DNA of 64,000 nucleotides from Argopecten irradians (GCF_041381155.1 NC_091143.1:41494996-41558995), one strand, 5' to 3'. Positions 28,901 to 36,960 are shown, counted from the stretch's first letter. Made by a program: numbers and translations. Notes: generated from the letters alone by a model not told the origin.

Positions 28901-31900
28901 GACTAGTACTAGTGACCATTATAATAATACATGCAACGCTGTAATATGTATTGTCTACGATATATTCCATGTTGTAAAGATGGTATATTTTTATGTCGAC
29001 CACTTGGAAGACGAGTCTCTGACTCAAAGTGTTATCGACTCTAAATAAAGTCTATTATTATTATTATATTAAAATAGACTTAACCTATATAGTTACCCAT
29101 AGACATCGACATATATGCTATAGATGGTCAATCAAATATTTATAGAAAAAAATAATCTAATTTATTAATTACACGGATTATATATGTAAAAATAGGAAAA
29201 GTAGCTGCAAGCAATTTACCAAATCAGTCATTGACATTTCTGCCAGTATGTATTACATCTCATCAATTAGCTCAGTAATCTATCAGTTTATCGATTTGTA
29301 CTTGATATGTGGTTGACCTATATATCATCTAGTGCAAACCAGGATCAAGTTTCGAGATTGTAACATGACATTGTTTTAGTGCATTACTCGTTCCTAAGAA
29401 TATATTGATGGTGACGCCATTTTTTGGACAGGGGGACTATAACATTGATTACTGTATTCGACCCAAAAATTAATATATATATAAGCGCCCATGTCCCTAT
29501 AAGCGTCCCTCCCCCTTTTGAGGCCTCAATTTCAATTGCGGAGCAAAAACGAAGACCAAAAATGTATAGGTTTGCAATAATTTTGTCTTCTTAAGCACCT
29601 TTCTATTTTTTTCAATTTTTTAAACGCCCTGGGCACTTATTGGGTTGAATATGGTAATGGCTTACTCTGTGCAATAATTTTGTGAAAAGTTTGGTCCTAT
29701 CAAGCACCTCTTCATTTTTTCGATGTTTTAAGAGCTTATTAGGTCGAATATAATTTTTGGTATCATATCATTTTGTTGATTTCCCCCCATTTCATTGTAC
29801 ATATTTGTTCCAGTAATTTTCTTCCTTGAAATTCCTCTTAAAAATTTCTAGCTTGTATGTCAGCCAACTTTCAGACAAAGGGACACTGTAGTGATGTATG
29901 ATATCAAAACAAATCATCAAATATTTTTAACCAAAGAAACGTGCACTATTGTAATTACACAATTTCTTCCTGGTAATAAAAACGAGTTACCTGCCAACAC
30001 CGACAATCAATGGCAAATGTTAAATGCCTTTACAACACGCAGTCAACTCATTCCATTCACTTTTTTTGTTTGCCAGATCGATCAAGATTAAAAATATGTG
30101 TTTTTTTAGTAGAATTCTAGAACATTATTTAAAGTAACTGGTTTAATGTGCAAAAAAGGACAGTAGATATAGTCTGATAGAGCAAAAAACAAAACGAAAA
30201 TGAAACAGAATTTCAAACATTGATTAGGAAAGGGAAAATTCACTTGGTGAATTATTTGAAGTAAATCTTTATTATACATTCAATTATTATTGAAGTAAAT
30301 CTTTATTATACATTCAACAAGGGGGGGGGGGGATTCACAAAGATCTTCAGAAAGTCTTTAAGTACTGAAATCAGATGTACAAATATAGAGTGTATTTAAT
30401 TCATTCCAAGAAAAAAAGAAATCAATGAGAGTATTTTTCCATTTTTTGTTAGAACATACATCTACAGCGAAACCTGCCTGAGCGACCACCTCTGTATAAA
30501 GACCACCTGCTTATCATGACCACTTTCTTAGGGTTTAAGTTATAACACAATTGGACCTGTGTATAAAGATTACTTGACTATAGAGACCAGTTTCCCCTTG
30601 ACCATTAGGTGTATGGTCTTTACAGACAGTTTTAACTGTAATTAACAGTTAAAAACATTTTTTCCAGAAAAATTGTCATATAATGATAATTGATAACGTA
30701 CCTACTGAATCGACTGGCTTCCAAGTCAAACTGACACTAGCTATAGGGTTTAAGGCTCACGAACATGCAGAGGCCTTTTGGCATTACACTGTGCATTAAT
30801 TATTGTGAAATGTTTGGTTCAGCTATCAAGCAACCTCTTATCATATTTTTCCGATGTTTTAAAGAGCTTTTTAGGTCCGCTCTCGCTCGCAATTTTTGGT
30901 GATCATATCATTTTGTTGATTTCCCCCCATTTAATTGTTCATAATTTGTTTCCCAGTAAATTTTCTTCCTTGAAATTCCTCTTAAAAATTTTCTATGCTT
31001 GTATGTTCATGCCAACTTTCAGACAAAGGGACACTGTATAGTGATAATTTGATATCAAAAACAAATCCACTCACCATCTCTCTCGCGCGCGCCACTCTCA
31101 ACACATCTTGCTCTCACGCTGCACTATTGTAATTACACAAATTTCTTCCTGGTAATAAATAACGAGTTAACCGTGCCAACCATGAACCGACAATCAATGG
31201 CAAATGTTACAAATGCCTTTACAACACGCAGTTAACTCATATTCCATTCACTTTTTTTGTTTTGCCAGATCGATCAAGACTTAAAATTTATGTGTTTTTT
31301 TTAGTAGAATTCTAGAACATTATTTAAAGTAACTGGTTTAATGTGCACCAAAGGACAGTTGATATACGTCTGATAGAGCAAAAAAACAAAATGAAAATGA
31401 AACAGAATTTCAAACATTGATTAGGAAAGGGAAAATTCACTTGAAGTGGTGAATTATTTGAAGTAAATCTTTATTTATACATTCAACAAGGAGGGGGGGG
31501 AGATTCACAAAAGATCTTCAGAAAGTCTTTAAGTACTGAAATCAGATGTACAAATATAGAAGTGTATTTAATTCATTCCAAGAAAAAAAGGAAATCAATG
31601 AGGAGTATCCGCGCGCGCGCGCACACTTTTTTTGTGTTAGAACATACATCTTACAGCGAACCTGCCTGGAGCGACCACCTCTGTATAAATTCTCGCTCAC
31701 CACTCACTGCTTATCATCGGACACTTTCTTAGGGTTTAAGTTATAACACCACATTGGACCTGTGTATACAAAGATTACTTGACTATAGAGACCAGTTTCC
31801 CCTGGACACCATTAGGTGTATTGGTCTTTACAGACAGTTTTAAACTGTAATTAACAGTTAAAAAACATTTTTTCCAGAAAAATTGTCTATATAATGATAA

Positions 31901-34900
31901 TTAGATAACGTACCTACTGAATCTCGTCTGGCTTCCAAGTCTCAAACTGACACTAGCTATAGGGTTTAAGGCTCACGATCATTGCAGAAGGGGCTTTCCA
32001 GGTGAAGATGTACAGATATACCTGTAATACAGGTACCTGGTCAACATTTTCATCACACCTGTCCGTTAGTACAGGTGACCAGCTCATATACGTAAAACCA
32101 GGTGTCATTATTACAGACCTCTCACGCGCACCCTTCATCACCCCTCACCCGACGGCCCATCCTTATTCCTCCTACCGTCTTCATAACACCAAACTTAACC
32201 TAAAACAGTTTCACATACATCCAAGGCTAACTAGAAGTATCAGTAAAAAACAGGCATCAATGTGATCTTTAATCAGCTTCATCTTGTTTAATCTGTGTGG
32301 TACAATCTACGCAAACTTAATTTGTTTTTGTTAATATAAACTACCCACTTATATGAATATTTGGTAACTATGACATTAAACTGTTGTCCTCTCACTCCTT
32401 ACACATTGAAAACCTGCAAACTTTAATTAGATCTTAGCTGGGAGGTGAGGACCAGGGCATATGATCAGCGCGCGTACGCGCAAACATCCCTAAAACAGTC
32501 TTAATTAAAGATAAGACTTGTATCCAAATCAACGACGATCATTACAAAACAGTTACTCATCAAAATATTTTTTAAAAATTGTATTATATGATCCTGGACC
32601 AAGGTCATCCAAGTATTCATTTTTATTGACTTTATACAGTAATTTTTGGGGGTTATACTGAACAAATTTTTACATAAAAAGATGTCTAATGCAGTAATGC
32701 GGGTTATCTGCCGAGGCGTGTTATCTATGGAAAATGATAGGAGATGAATAGCTGAGGTTTTGCATGCTCCTACCAACCAATTATTAAACAAATAATATGC
32801 TAATGACTCTAGTTTTTTTAATAAACCTATGTGTCTTTTCCTAAATGAAAGCATTAGGCATTTACCATAGTACATACTCATCGGGCCAATTTTTTTATTA
32901 AAAAAAAAAAAACAAAATTAGTACATATAGACAAACTGTGGGTAAATTAAAGAAAATACATCGGCATTATACACCGCGTGGGCAATTCGCTGGTGCGGGT
33001 TTACTCGGAAATTTTCGCGCTGCGCGCGCTCACCAAAATGGTCATCAAAAATGGATGTATCTTGATTCCCCGCTGGCCTATACTTCCAGTGCGGGTAATA
33101 CACAGAAATTAAACTGTTACTTGAAAACATATATTGGAATTTGGTTGTAGATTGATTTCACACATTCTAATTAATTGTAACCGCTATCGTGTTATTTGAG
33201 GAGACGTCCTCGCCCAAAGTTACACTTAAGGTGGGGGATATCCCCCGACCTAAATAATTTCAATTTTAATTTGAAATGTAGCAATTGAAAAATTTGTGTT
33301 GTAAATCTTTGACTAGCTTCAATTTTCACGTTACTTACTAATACATGACTCCTATTCAAGGATATATGCTCTGATTTACGTGTTTGTACCTACTTATAAG
33401 ATAGCTTTTTATAATGTATACCTTTCTATATTGACTTACATTATTGCACTTGCTTAAAGATGCTCCACCCGCTGACAGAGCATAAATGATATTCATCATT
33501 GAAACAATAATTGGTGTTTAATCGTGTATATATATGCCTAATCTAACACAAAAAATAACATATAATAATTTATTTTTGCCTTCAGTGCATGAGCTCATCA
33601 CATTATTCACATTCTACGTCGCGCGTCGCTCGATATCAGTGCACTAGATATTTTCGCGCGCGCGCGCGCACGCGCGCACTCTCGCAATTATAATTCATAT
33701 TCTAAAACTCGAAGTAAAATTAGATGCTTAAACATTTCGATGCATGGTAATGGTGTATAAGGTAAGTTTCTTTTGTAACTTGAAGAACTCCTCCCTCTCT
33801 CTCCCCACACTCTCCACCTCTCGTCTGTCCTGTTTTTGATAGTGTGAAAAAATACCATTCTGTCAGCGGTGGAAGCAATCCTTTAAAGCGAATAGTCGGG
33901 CAAAGAAAAAACGTCCAAAATGGCGTGTCCTTTGGCCTTCCAACAAGTCATTGGCATTACATTAAGGATATAGTACAAATTCTGATTCCGGTGTCCGAGT
34001 TTTGGACCATTTGAATGGTAGTGGGAAAGCCCGTTGTAAATTTAGCACAGTCCTCCTAAATATAAATTCAGCCCACCAGCTCTATCTTTGAAAACGAGAG
34101 GCTGGCCGCGGGCTCTTCACTAGTACGCTTAAAAGTGAACTGCACTGATAGCCGGCCGGAAGAAAACGTATTATGATTCCGATAATATAATGTTAAGTTC
34201 TTCGCATACAGAGCGATTTTGATGTGGAGATTTCTATTTTTCTATTTCATAAGAAAATATACAGATATGAAAATTAAACAACATTTTTTTACCAGACTTT
34301 AAGAGCAATAGGTTGTCCGACTAAATTCGCGTTACCACCTCCCGCCTAACTTTAATATACTTGTGTGTGTTTATTTTAACACAAATCAATTTTGGGCCAC
34401 TCAATCATTTCATGCATATGATCTTTGGATCATTTAATTAACATTATATTATATAACATTGTATTCACACTGGCTGGGTGTATAATAGATCGCTTCTAAA
34501 AGCAAACATTCAAAAAATAATATATCTTAATTAGTGTATTTTTGTAGTATATGTGGTATGCAATGTGAGCTTTACAATGTTTATCCTTATATTATTTCAA
34601 ACTATAAAATTTTGTGAGTTTACACAATACAGCTCTAAATTGATCCTTCAACATGTGTAGAACATATCAATGTGCATGGTGGTGTGGTTAGTGTTGTATA
34701 TAATCGGCTAAAAATGATCGCCATCGATCAATCGGTTGGAATCGGTGAAGATCATCGACCGATAATGCAAAATGACGGTTCAATTTTTACTTCAATTGCC
34801 TCTAATCTAGGCCTATATATTAAAAGCTTGTTTTGCCCTTCTGTTATGAGCGTGGATAGAATGTTGAAAACAAACAAAATTTTCTTGCTTTTTTTTGACG

Positions 34901-36217
34901 GTATTTGCGTGCATATTATTGAATGGAGGAATGTTAGGGAGTTATTCACGTGTATTTCAGGTTTTTGATAGAAAAATATCTTGATTCCCAATGAGTTAAT
35001 TTTTTTCGATGATCGTATATGGCATTTTGCACTCTCTCGATATCTGGAGCGTTGAGGGTCATATTGCACAATCGCGCGCTCTCATCGTTTATTGGCCAAT
35101 CAGCAATAAAACACTAATACAAATCACAGTATTTTACACTCCGCGCTCACTCGCCGCGCGCTCGCGCGCCGCTCGTGCTCGCGCAAATATGTATATGTAT
35201 TTTGAAGAGAATAGTTGTCGTTTTGGATCCGCTCATCTCTCTCTCGCTCTCGCGCGCGCTCTTACACGTTGGAAATATATAAAGATTGATGTACATTTAT
35301 TTCCAGAATATATTTTCGTCTTCTGCACTCGCTCTACGCGCCGCGCGCATCGCGCGCGTACATAAAGACCAATCATATTTGTATATAGTAAAGACAGGTA
35401 AGTGTACAAGTACTTTATATTAAACGATATGCCCAGATATTGAATTAATTCCCATTCAGTGGAAAATATATCAGTACTTCTGCAAGTACAAGTATACTTC
35501 CCCTCTCCCCCATTATCTGTATAAAAAATGGTGCAGAATATATTTTCTGGGCCGACTCTCCAATTATAGTAGTATTGACAATATTCTGGCGATTGACCTA
35601 ATATTCAGTTACGTGACCAATTAAAACAAAACAACATTGACATGTCATCGATTGTAGTGTAGAGCTATGCCTATCACTTTGGTGACGAGTACACCACTGT
35701 TTTGTTTGTTTATCAAACACGACGAAACTCTCGCACGCTCTGCGCTCGCTCTCATGTTACCCATGGCACTATTAACGATTTTTGAAGCTGAAGCGATCTC
35801 TGATAATCAGAAACTGTCCCACAAATTTAGGAATTCTATTGAGAGTTATATTACCTGCTGTCTTGGTAGAACTTCTTCTGAAAGGGACTTTGCCATCTCC
35901 TCCTCACACCCTCCTCCCCGGAGATAGCTTCCATGGTCGTGAGTAAACATTGTCTCGGTCGGGTAACATCCGCTAACGCGGCTAAGGTGTAAATCACCCC
36001 CGCAGTCCATTGATCCAGAACCTGGGCTATATATACCAACAGGTTTCGCTATAACTAGTGTCCCATGTTCGTCCATGTAAACATTGGGACTCCCGTATAA
36101 TAAGGACTTTATCTCCAGTCCCGGCTTCTCGTCCACATCTCCTGTTTCCTTTACTACGATAAGCCTTACGAGTATGAGAGTTTCCTTTTCGGCTGCGAAA
36201 TCAACGCGAGCCACCAT
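1756..36217 (-). CDS. SHB-like: SHB-family SH2 adapter protein, six coding exons
   Basis: Joining exons 36217-35855, 22803-22686, 5799-4576, 3612-3513, 3015-2896 and 1948-1756 gives 2118 nt, or 705 residues plus TAA. Every junction is GT-AG and in phase. The SH2 domain lies at about residues 603-697. It has the phosphotyrosine-binding arginine in GSYLVRRSE, the alpha-A arginine in GITRKEAE and the beta-D histidine in MHIRI. Just before it, PIDSGLPLDIQKFYHGG parallels the vertebrate SHB stretch VDPAVPLEKQIWYHGA, and YSDPYD near residue 150 parallels SHB YSDPFD. Known family members are cytosolic adapters that link tyrosine-kinase receptors to downstream signalling. Tyrosines of the Y-x-x-P/A-W type near residues 331, 382, 425, 494 and 550 are likely docking sites (inference). 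Oddity: Phe replaces the usual Trp that opens the SH2 domain. Family assignment is firm; which vertebrate paralogue is closest cannot be told. The first exon is the least certain part. Confidence 0.9.
2896..3015 (-). CDS. SHB-like gene, exon 5 (SH2 N-terminal half)
   Basis: A 120-nt exon encodes FYHGGITRKEAEELM, RIHKEGSYLVRRSETQKN and VFSLSIK. It contains the FLVRES-equivalent YLVRRSE strand and the alpha-A helix. The acceptor is TTGTCAG and the donor is ATAAA|GTAAG. The domain starts with Phe-Tyr-His-Gly where most SH2 domains have Trp-Tyr/Phe-His-Gly. Confidence 0.92.
3513..3612 (-). CDS. SHB-like gene, exon 4 (linker before SH2)
   Basis: A 100-nt exon read in the only frame without a stop: VPRSSQSQNRMSDGLGRERA, then EPIDSGLPLDIQK. 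The last part is the conserved family linker that leads into the SH2 domain. The acceptor is GTGACAG and the donor is CAAAA|GTAAG. The final two bases form Lys with the first base of exon 5, and the first two bases form Glu with the last base of exon 3. Confidence 0.88.
4576..5799 (-). CDS. SHB-like gene, exon 3 (Tyr/Trp repeat and proline-rich region)
   Basis: This large 1224-nt exon encodes about residues 161-568, with acceptor TTTTCCAG and donor CCAG|GTAAGT. It is hydrophilic and probably disordered. Five repeated cores follow one another: YEEPWDSKRSQQQF, YEDAWDTEEKQKQF, YDEPWTDCLRKS, YESPWDTKKKEQEF and YEEAWDTKRPS. Three of them are followed by a charged segment of the QF-x-x-x-V type (for example QFEDKVKEAQ). 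Vertebrate SHB has one comparable YDQPWEW site, so the motif is amplified here. Other possible phosphotyrosines include VTYDHVPN and DDYDHLS. A proline-rich run (PPLSPGSPPNFYPPPPP) near residues 528-545 could bind SH3 domains (inference). Confidence 0.92.
6049..6136. repeat. Short foldback element (MITE-like)
   Basis: The left arm TATGAATGCAAACTGGACAG returns inverted as CTATCCAGTTGGCATTCATA. Pairing continues inward through AAATTTAA/TTAAATTT, giving arms of about 31 bp around a loop of about 25 bp. No target duplication is clear. It lies in intron 2 of the SHB-like gene. Confidence 0.55.
6894..6985. repeat. Foldback element with ATTCACCCCTG ends
   Basis: AACTCATTCACCCCTGAAA at the left is mirrored by TTTCAGGGGTGAATGATTTA at the right. 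The core contains GGAACAGTTCATTATGA. The same ends and core recur at 9886-9928 and 10796-10877, defining a small dispersed family in this intron. Confidence 0.6.
7750..8230. repeat. Diverged tandem repeat, about 150-bp unit
   Basis: A phrase like ATTTGATACAATGAACATGA followed by ACATGCTG recurs three times (near 7836, 7980 and 8141). It is accompanied by related surrounding text (AACATGTTTTTTG and TGTTGATGCATTAACA variants). The units are old and diverged. No coding evidence. Confidence 0.5.
8231..9885. other. Intron 2 stretch without recognisable features
   Basis: AT-rich intronic DNA of the SHB-like gene. It contains short TATA runs (9018-9035, 9850-9865) but nothing I can assign to a gene, RNA or repeat family. 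Confidence 0.4.
9886..9928. repeat. Half copy of the ATTCACCCCTG foldback family
   Basis: ACTGGAACAGTCCATTATGA followed by CATTTCAGGGGTGAATGAGT matches the right half of the 6894-6985 element. The left half is absent. Confidence 0.5.
10138..10305. repeat. Short cluster of the 59-bp SINE-head repeat
   Basis: About three diverged units contain GGTGGCTGAGTGGTATAGG, GTGTCTGACATTCTACCACT and TCTGAGCCATGG. They are the same unit that makes the large array at 17.2-18.1 kb. Confidence 0.65.
10796..10877. repeat. Foldback element with ATTCACCCCTG ends, third copy
   Basis: GCATTCACCCCTGGAATTTT at the left and CTTCAGGGGTAAACACC at the right, with core TGATGGACTGG. It belongs with the copies at 6894 and 9886. 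Confidence 0.5.
10878..14000. other. Intron 2 stretch without recognisable features
   Basis: AT-rich intronic DNA. Short open frames on both strands show no recognisable protein sequence, and I found no tandem array or paired inverted repeat of note. Confidence 0.35.
14001..14506. repeat. Nested palindromic element with GGGCACTATT ends
   Basis: The left end is an AATAGTGCCCG / GGGCACTATT hairpin (14001-14028). The right end is a larger foldback: GAGAGGGCACTATTGCCTCA at about 14391 pairs with TGAGGCAATAGTGCCCTCTC near 14500. A further hairpin (ATAGTGCCC...GGGCACTAT) sits inside its loop. The 360 bp between the ends carry no recognisable coding sequence. It is best read as a non-autonomous DNA transposon of unknown superfamily. 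Confidence 0.6.
15158..15398 (-). mobile_element. tRNA-derived SINE, bivalve type
   Basis: On the minus strand it reads GGGGACCGTAGTGGCTGAGT and GGTTAAGATGT (tRNA-like head with an A-box), then a central part with GTTGCCAGGTACTGAC. It ends in the SINE tail CATCCTTACATGATCGGGGT and TTAATAGGATGTTAAAC. I recognise the central and tail parts from molluscan SINEs. It appears almost full length. Confidence 0.7.
15428..15905. repeat. Interspersed repeat, 'GGGAGGCTGCAGTAT' family
   Basis: It starts near TTTGGTTTGGTTTATTGAGT. It contains a locally duplicated segment TGTGAATGTTTGTATG...GAGGCTGCAGTATAT (15525-15620), then CACTTTCAAAGACTATGG and TCTTCCTCACAGAGGCAAA. Related copies lie at 28565, 45573, 50239, 52690 and 54487. 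Whether it is a SINE or a DNA transposon derivative is not clear. Confidence 0.6.
16140..16240 (-). mobile_element. SINE head fragment (tRNA-like)
   Basis: The minus strand reads CGGGGCCATGGTGGCTAAGT, GGTTAAGGTGTTTCAGCG and then a B-box-like GTAGTTTGAAACCC. The pattern fits a pol III A-box and B-box of a tRNA-derived SINE. No body or tail follows. Confidence 0.55.
17160..18110. repeat. Minisatellite, 59-bp unit derived from a SINE head
   Basis: About 15 direct units with a 59-bp period (GGCTGAGTGG cores near 17206, 17265, 17323, 17382, 17441 and so on). Each reads GGTGGCTGAGTGGTTAAGGT, GTCTGACATTCTACCACTAG, then CCCTCCACCTCTGGGTCA. The edges at both ends are diverged and the middle is homogeneous. 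The first part is the A-box region of the tRNA-like SINE head seen at 16140 and 15398. Confidence 0.9.
18111..19889. other. Intron 2 stretch without recognisable features
   Basis: AT-rich intronic sequence. I see no supported gene, RNA gene, tandem array or transposon end. Confidence 0.35.
19890..20265. mobile_element. MITE with long inverted ends (TGATGTCACTATTTTTTAAT)
   Basis: TGATGTCACTATTTTTTAAT followed by TTCATCGCGGTATGAAAAAA is mirrored within 130 bp (TTTTCATACCTCGATAAAAT, TAAAAAATAGTGACATC). An extension then carries GACGTCATGATAACGTCGG and TTTTTTTCATAGTGGTATG. A relative with the same order of parts lies at 58022-58440. Confidence 0.6.
21037..21212. repeat. Minisatellite, four exact 44-bp units
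   Basis: Units start at 21037, 21081, 21125 and 21169. Each reads ATGAATCTGATCTCCTTTTC, CTAACCCCCAGGATCAAATA, ACTG. They look identical by eye, so the expansion is recent. Confidence 0.95.
21885..22270. repeat. G-rich block with TTAGGG-like and GGGGTAGG runs
   Basis: The plus strand carries many runs of three to twelve G (AGGGTAGGGGTAGGTTGTGT, GTTAGGGTGGGG, a 12-G run near 21980). The block is internally duplicated: GTTACAAGGGGTG...GTTAGGGTGGGG occurs at about 21916-21966 and again at about 22117-22165. It could form G-quadruplexes on the coding strand's complement (inference). It lies 400 bp from exon 2. Confidence 0.65.
22686..22803 (-). CDS. SHB-like gene, exon 2 (YSDPYD motif)
   Basis: A 118-nt exon encodes 39 codons plus one base: IHLGDYTEPPDRKKDS, then PEEYSDPYDVEKLLA. 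YSDPYDVEKLL matches the YSDPFDAKNDL motif of vertebrate SHB, so this small exon is a strong family marker. The acceptor is TTTCAG and the donor is GCGG|GTAAG. It ends with one base of an Ala codon, completed by the first two bases of exon 3. It sits between a 16.9-kb intron and a 13-kb intron. Confidence 0.88.
22895..22985 (-). mobile_element. SINE internal fragment
   Basis: AACTGGAGAAAAACCACCAA then CCTGCATTCAGTACCTGGCA and ACTGCCCA match the central part of the SINE at 15158-15398 in the same orientation. Head and tail are missing. It lies only 100 bp upstream of exon 2's acceptor. Confidence 0.55.
23159..24137. repeat. Minisatellite, 65-bp unit derived from a MITE end
   Basis: About 15 direct units: CAGTACCCTTAGCACATATT, CTGTAATTACATATTACAGA, GTTATCTGCCCTTGCAGGTA, TTGTT. 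Each unit contains the palindrome CTGTAATTACA...TATTACAG. The half GAGTTATCTGCCCTTGC is also the terminal sequence of the MITE at 26766-26921. Some units carry TATACATATT or four extra bases; one near 23713 has lost several single bases. Confidence 0.95.
24138..25000. other. Intron 1 stretch without recognisable features
   Basis: An 88-codon open frame at 24184-24450 shows no recognisable family. A possible diverged SINE middle (GAGGAAAACCCACCAACTGA) occurs near 24890. Otherwise nothing. Confidence 0.35.
25001..25096. repeat. Tandem duplication of about 47 bp
   Basis: TTTTCAACAAATCTTAACTT followed by AAATATCTGAAATGAAATAT and GAATTT occurs twice in direct succession without differences apart from the T run. 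Confidence 0.85.
25749..25962. mobile_element. Foldback MITE with CAGGGACCTGGCACGAA ends
   Basis: CAGGGACCTGGCACGAA at the left is mirrored by TTCGTGCCAGGTCCCTG at the right. Pairing resumes in TATCAAGGGTATGAACTCGG and CGGTCGAGAAAAA versus TTTTTCTCGACTGCCGAGTT and CATACCCTTGATA. The arms total about 80 bp around a short AT-rich loop. There is no coding capacity. Confidence 0.75.
25985..26065. repeat. C-rich low-complexity tract
   Basis: Runs of C of four to seven bases (GCACCCCCCAACACCCTGGG, CATCCCCCACCCCCCTACTC) may give G-quadruplex potential on the minus strand, which is the sense strand of the SHB-like gene's intron 1. Confidence 0.6.
26766..26921. mobile_element. MITE with GAGTTATCTGCCCTTGC ends
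   Basis: The left end TTACAGTTAGCTCCCTTGCA and the right end GCAAGGGCAGATAACTCTGT are inverted copies. Inner matches are GTTGTTACGTCATTG and TGACATCACAATC. The length is about 155 bp. Its end sequence is what was amplified in the 65-bp satellite at 23159-24137. Confidence 0.7.
26922..28362. other. Intron 1 stretch without recognisable genes
   Basis: AT-rich intronic DNA with a (TA)n run at 27721-27740 and no other repeat or coding signal that I can support. Confidence 0.35.
28363..28411. repeat. Small direct duplication
   Basis: TGTATGCTACTGTATCTTGG followed by TGTAAC occurs twice head to tail. A third diverged phrase is near 28505. Confidence 0.7.
28565..28718 (+). mobile_element. Interspersed repeat piece with AACAGCCAGGGTCATGT tail
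   Basis: It contains ATGTCCTATCATAATTAACA and GCCAGGGTCATGTATAATAT (a SINE-tail phrase), followed by GCGGTGTGTGAATGTTTTGG and GAGGCTGCAGTATAT, the signature of the 15428-15905 family. It appears to be a composite or adjacent pair of repeats. Confidence 0.5.
28960..29072 (+). mobile_element. Possible 3' tail of a non-LTR element
   Basis: GTCGACCACTTGGAAGACGA, then ATCGACTCTAAATAAAGTCT and a (TTA)n tail, resembles the AATAAA-plus-microsatellite 3' ends of some LINEs. I see no reverse transcriptase sequence upstream, so this is tentative. Confidence 0.3.
29450..29655. mobile_element. MITE with ACTGTATTCGACCCA ends
   Basis: TACTGTATTCGACCCAAAAA then AAGCGCCCATGTCCC at the left is mirrored by CGCCCTGGGCACTTATTGGG and TTGAATATGGTA at the right. 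A fragment of the right end (GCTTATTAGGTCGAATATA) recurs at 29736-29755. Confidence 0.6.
29656..30775. repeat. Direct duplication, first copy
   Basis: About 1.1 kb that recurs at 30776-31998 in the same order, from TTTGGTCCTATCAAGC to GGGTTTAAGGCTCACG. It contains a short tandem duplication of GAAGTAAATCTTTATTATAC (30259-30318) that the second copy lacks. Confidence 0.85.
30466..30643. mobile_element. MITE-like repeat (CGAAACCTGCCTGAGCGACC)
   Basis: It begins CTACAGCGAAACCTGCCT and ends AGACAGTTTTAACTGTAAT, which are weakly inverted copies. The interior GCGACCACCTCTGTATAAAG with repeated GACCAC is a dispersed repeat type I know from several invertebrates. The second duplication copy carries it at about 31652-31855. 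Confidence 0.5.
30776..31998. repeat. Direct duplication, second copy with CG/CT strings
   Basis: It matches 29656-30775 with many scattered one- to four-base indels. At least four places carry CG/CT strings instead of the first copy's bases: near 30882 (CCGCTCTCGCTCGCA), 31071-31125, 31608-31625 and 31690-31708. Confidence 0.8.
31999..33453. other. Intron 1 stretch without recognisable genes
   Basis: AT-rich sequence with a palindrome-like GTACCTGGTCA...TGACCAGCTC around 32031-32085. A 126-codon open frame (32881-32501, minus) has no recognisable family. Confidence 0.35.
33454..33886. mobile_element. TTAA-type MITE, copy 1 (disturbed)
   Basis: TTAA then AGATGCTCCACCCGCTGACA at the left, with CTGTCAGCGGTGG and TTTAA at the right. 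It is about 65 bp longer than other copies, mainly because of CG strings at 33618-33690 that are absent from the copy at 39901. Confidence 0.8.
33887..35854. other. Intron 1 stretch nearest exon 1
   Basis: AT-rich sequence broken by CG/CT strings. Open frames of 98-118 codons near 34.7-35.4 kb are partly made of those strings and have no recognisable family. Confidence 0.35.
35855..36217 (-). CDS. SHB-like gene, putative first coding exon (residues 1-121)
   Basis: An open frame of 121 codons starts at an ATG at 36217-36215 in good context (A at -3, G at +4) and ends at a CAG|GTAATA donor. The phase is 0, as the next exon requires. The peptide (MVARVDFAAEKETLI... ending EEVLPRQQ) is not like the vertebrate SHB N-terminus, and I recognise no domain in it. 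An internal Met before AKSLSEE, about 15 codons from the donor, could be the true start: vertebrate members begin MAKW. The frame also stays open a short way upstream of the ATG. The join to exon 2 rests on phase and splice signal only. The exon lies inside the CG-rich disturbed stretch, but its frame is intact. Confidence 0.6.
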
Positions 36218-36960
36218 GTTGAGTGGCCGGTCGGTTGTAGTCTGCACGCGTGCGGGAGCCAGAGGTTTACGGCTCTGAATAGCACACTAATCCCGCTCTC
36301 GCTCTGTTTCTCCCCTCCCTGCTAACACATCGTTAATCAGTATAGTTCCGTAATTTTCCCTCTTAAGAAGCTCTATGCTACAGGCTGGGAGTCAACTACG
36401 GAGTTAAGACAGGATGAAATTGTATAAGGACTGAAGATATCATCCTTCCTGCTTCCGCTTTCTTCCTGTTTCATCCGTTGTCAAAACTCGGCGACAAATT
36501 CGTACCTTCCCTGGTTTTCGTCGCCGCACATGAAAGAATTCTGACGAATTTTCGCGCGCGCGGATTGGCAGAAATTCAGATCTTTATCACGGTCCGAGGC
36601 CTTTCTCAGGGACAGGATTAAAGGGGAAGGGGTACGTTGTCTCGTCGAACAAAATTCGCTACTCGCGCTCTCGCGCCTGCTGCTATTTCGTGCACAGATG
36701 TACAAATCGAACAAAATCTAATCGAGGCACTTCACGGACCAATTAAAAACACAATTAATTCCTAATAATTATTCAATTTTATTTAATTTTTGTTTTTTCT
36801 TTGCTTTTTCTGATGGAAAGGACAATAGTAGCCTAAAACTTTATGAAATATCGATTTATCAGTTTTTTTTCGTTAACTACTTAACCCTTGGTGGCTTGTC
36901 CTATTGATGAATATGTTATAATTTTCAATTAGGCTATTCACACTCTCTCGCTTCTCAATT
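36218..36960 (-). promoter_or_regulatory. Upstream region of the SHB-like gene (5' UTR and promoter, unresolved)
   Basis: The 740 bp above the proposed start codon are less AT-rich than their surroundings and hold several CpGs and CT-rich tracts (36285-36320). That would suit a 5' UTR or promoter. I could not identify a TATA box or transcription start. Confidence 0.35.

Noticed and set aside
28695-29048. 117-codon plus-strand open frame
   Set aside because: It overlaps an interspersed repeat and a LINE-like tail; there is no family resemblance.
32501-32881. 126-codon minus-strand open frame
   Set aside because: No recognisable motif, AT-driven composition rich in Ile/Asn/Lys, no splice context, and inside the SHB-like intron.
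35009-35365. 118-codon plus-strand open frame with Ala/Arg-rich stretches
   Set aside because: Much of it is created by the CG/CT low-complexity strings, which are doubtful sequence.
36481-36714. 77-codon minus-strand open frame upstream of exon 1
   Set aside because: It could be chance or 5' UTR. The sequence between it and the exon 1 ATG gives no splice evidence, and part of it is built on CG strings.
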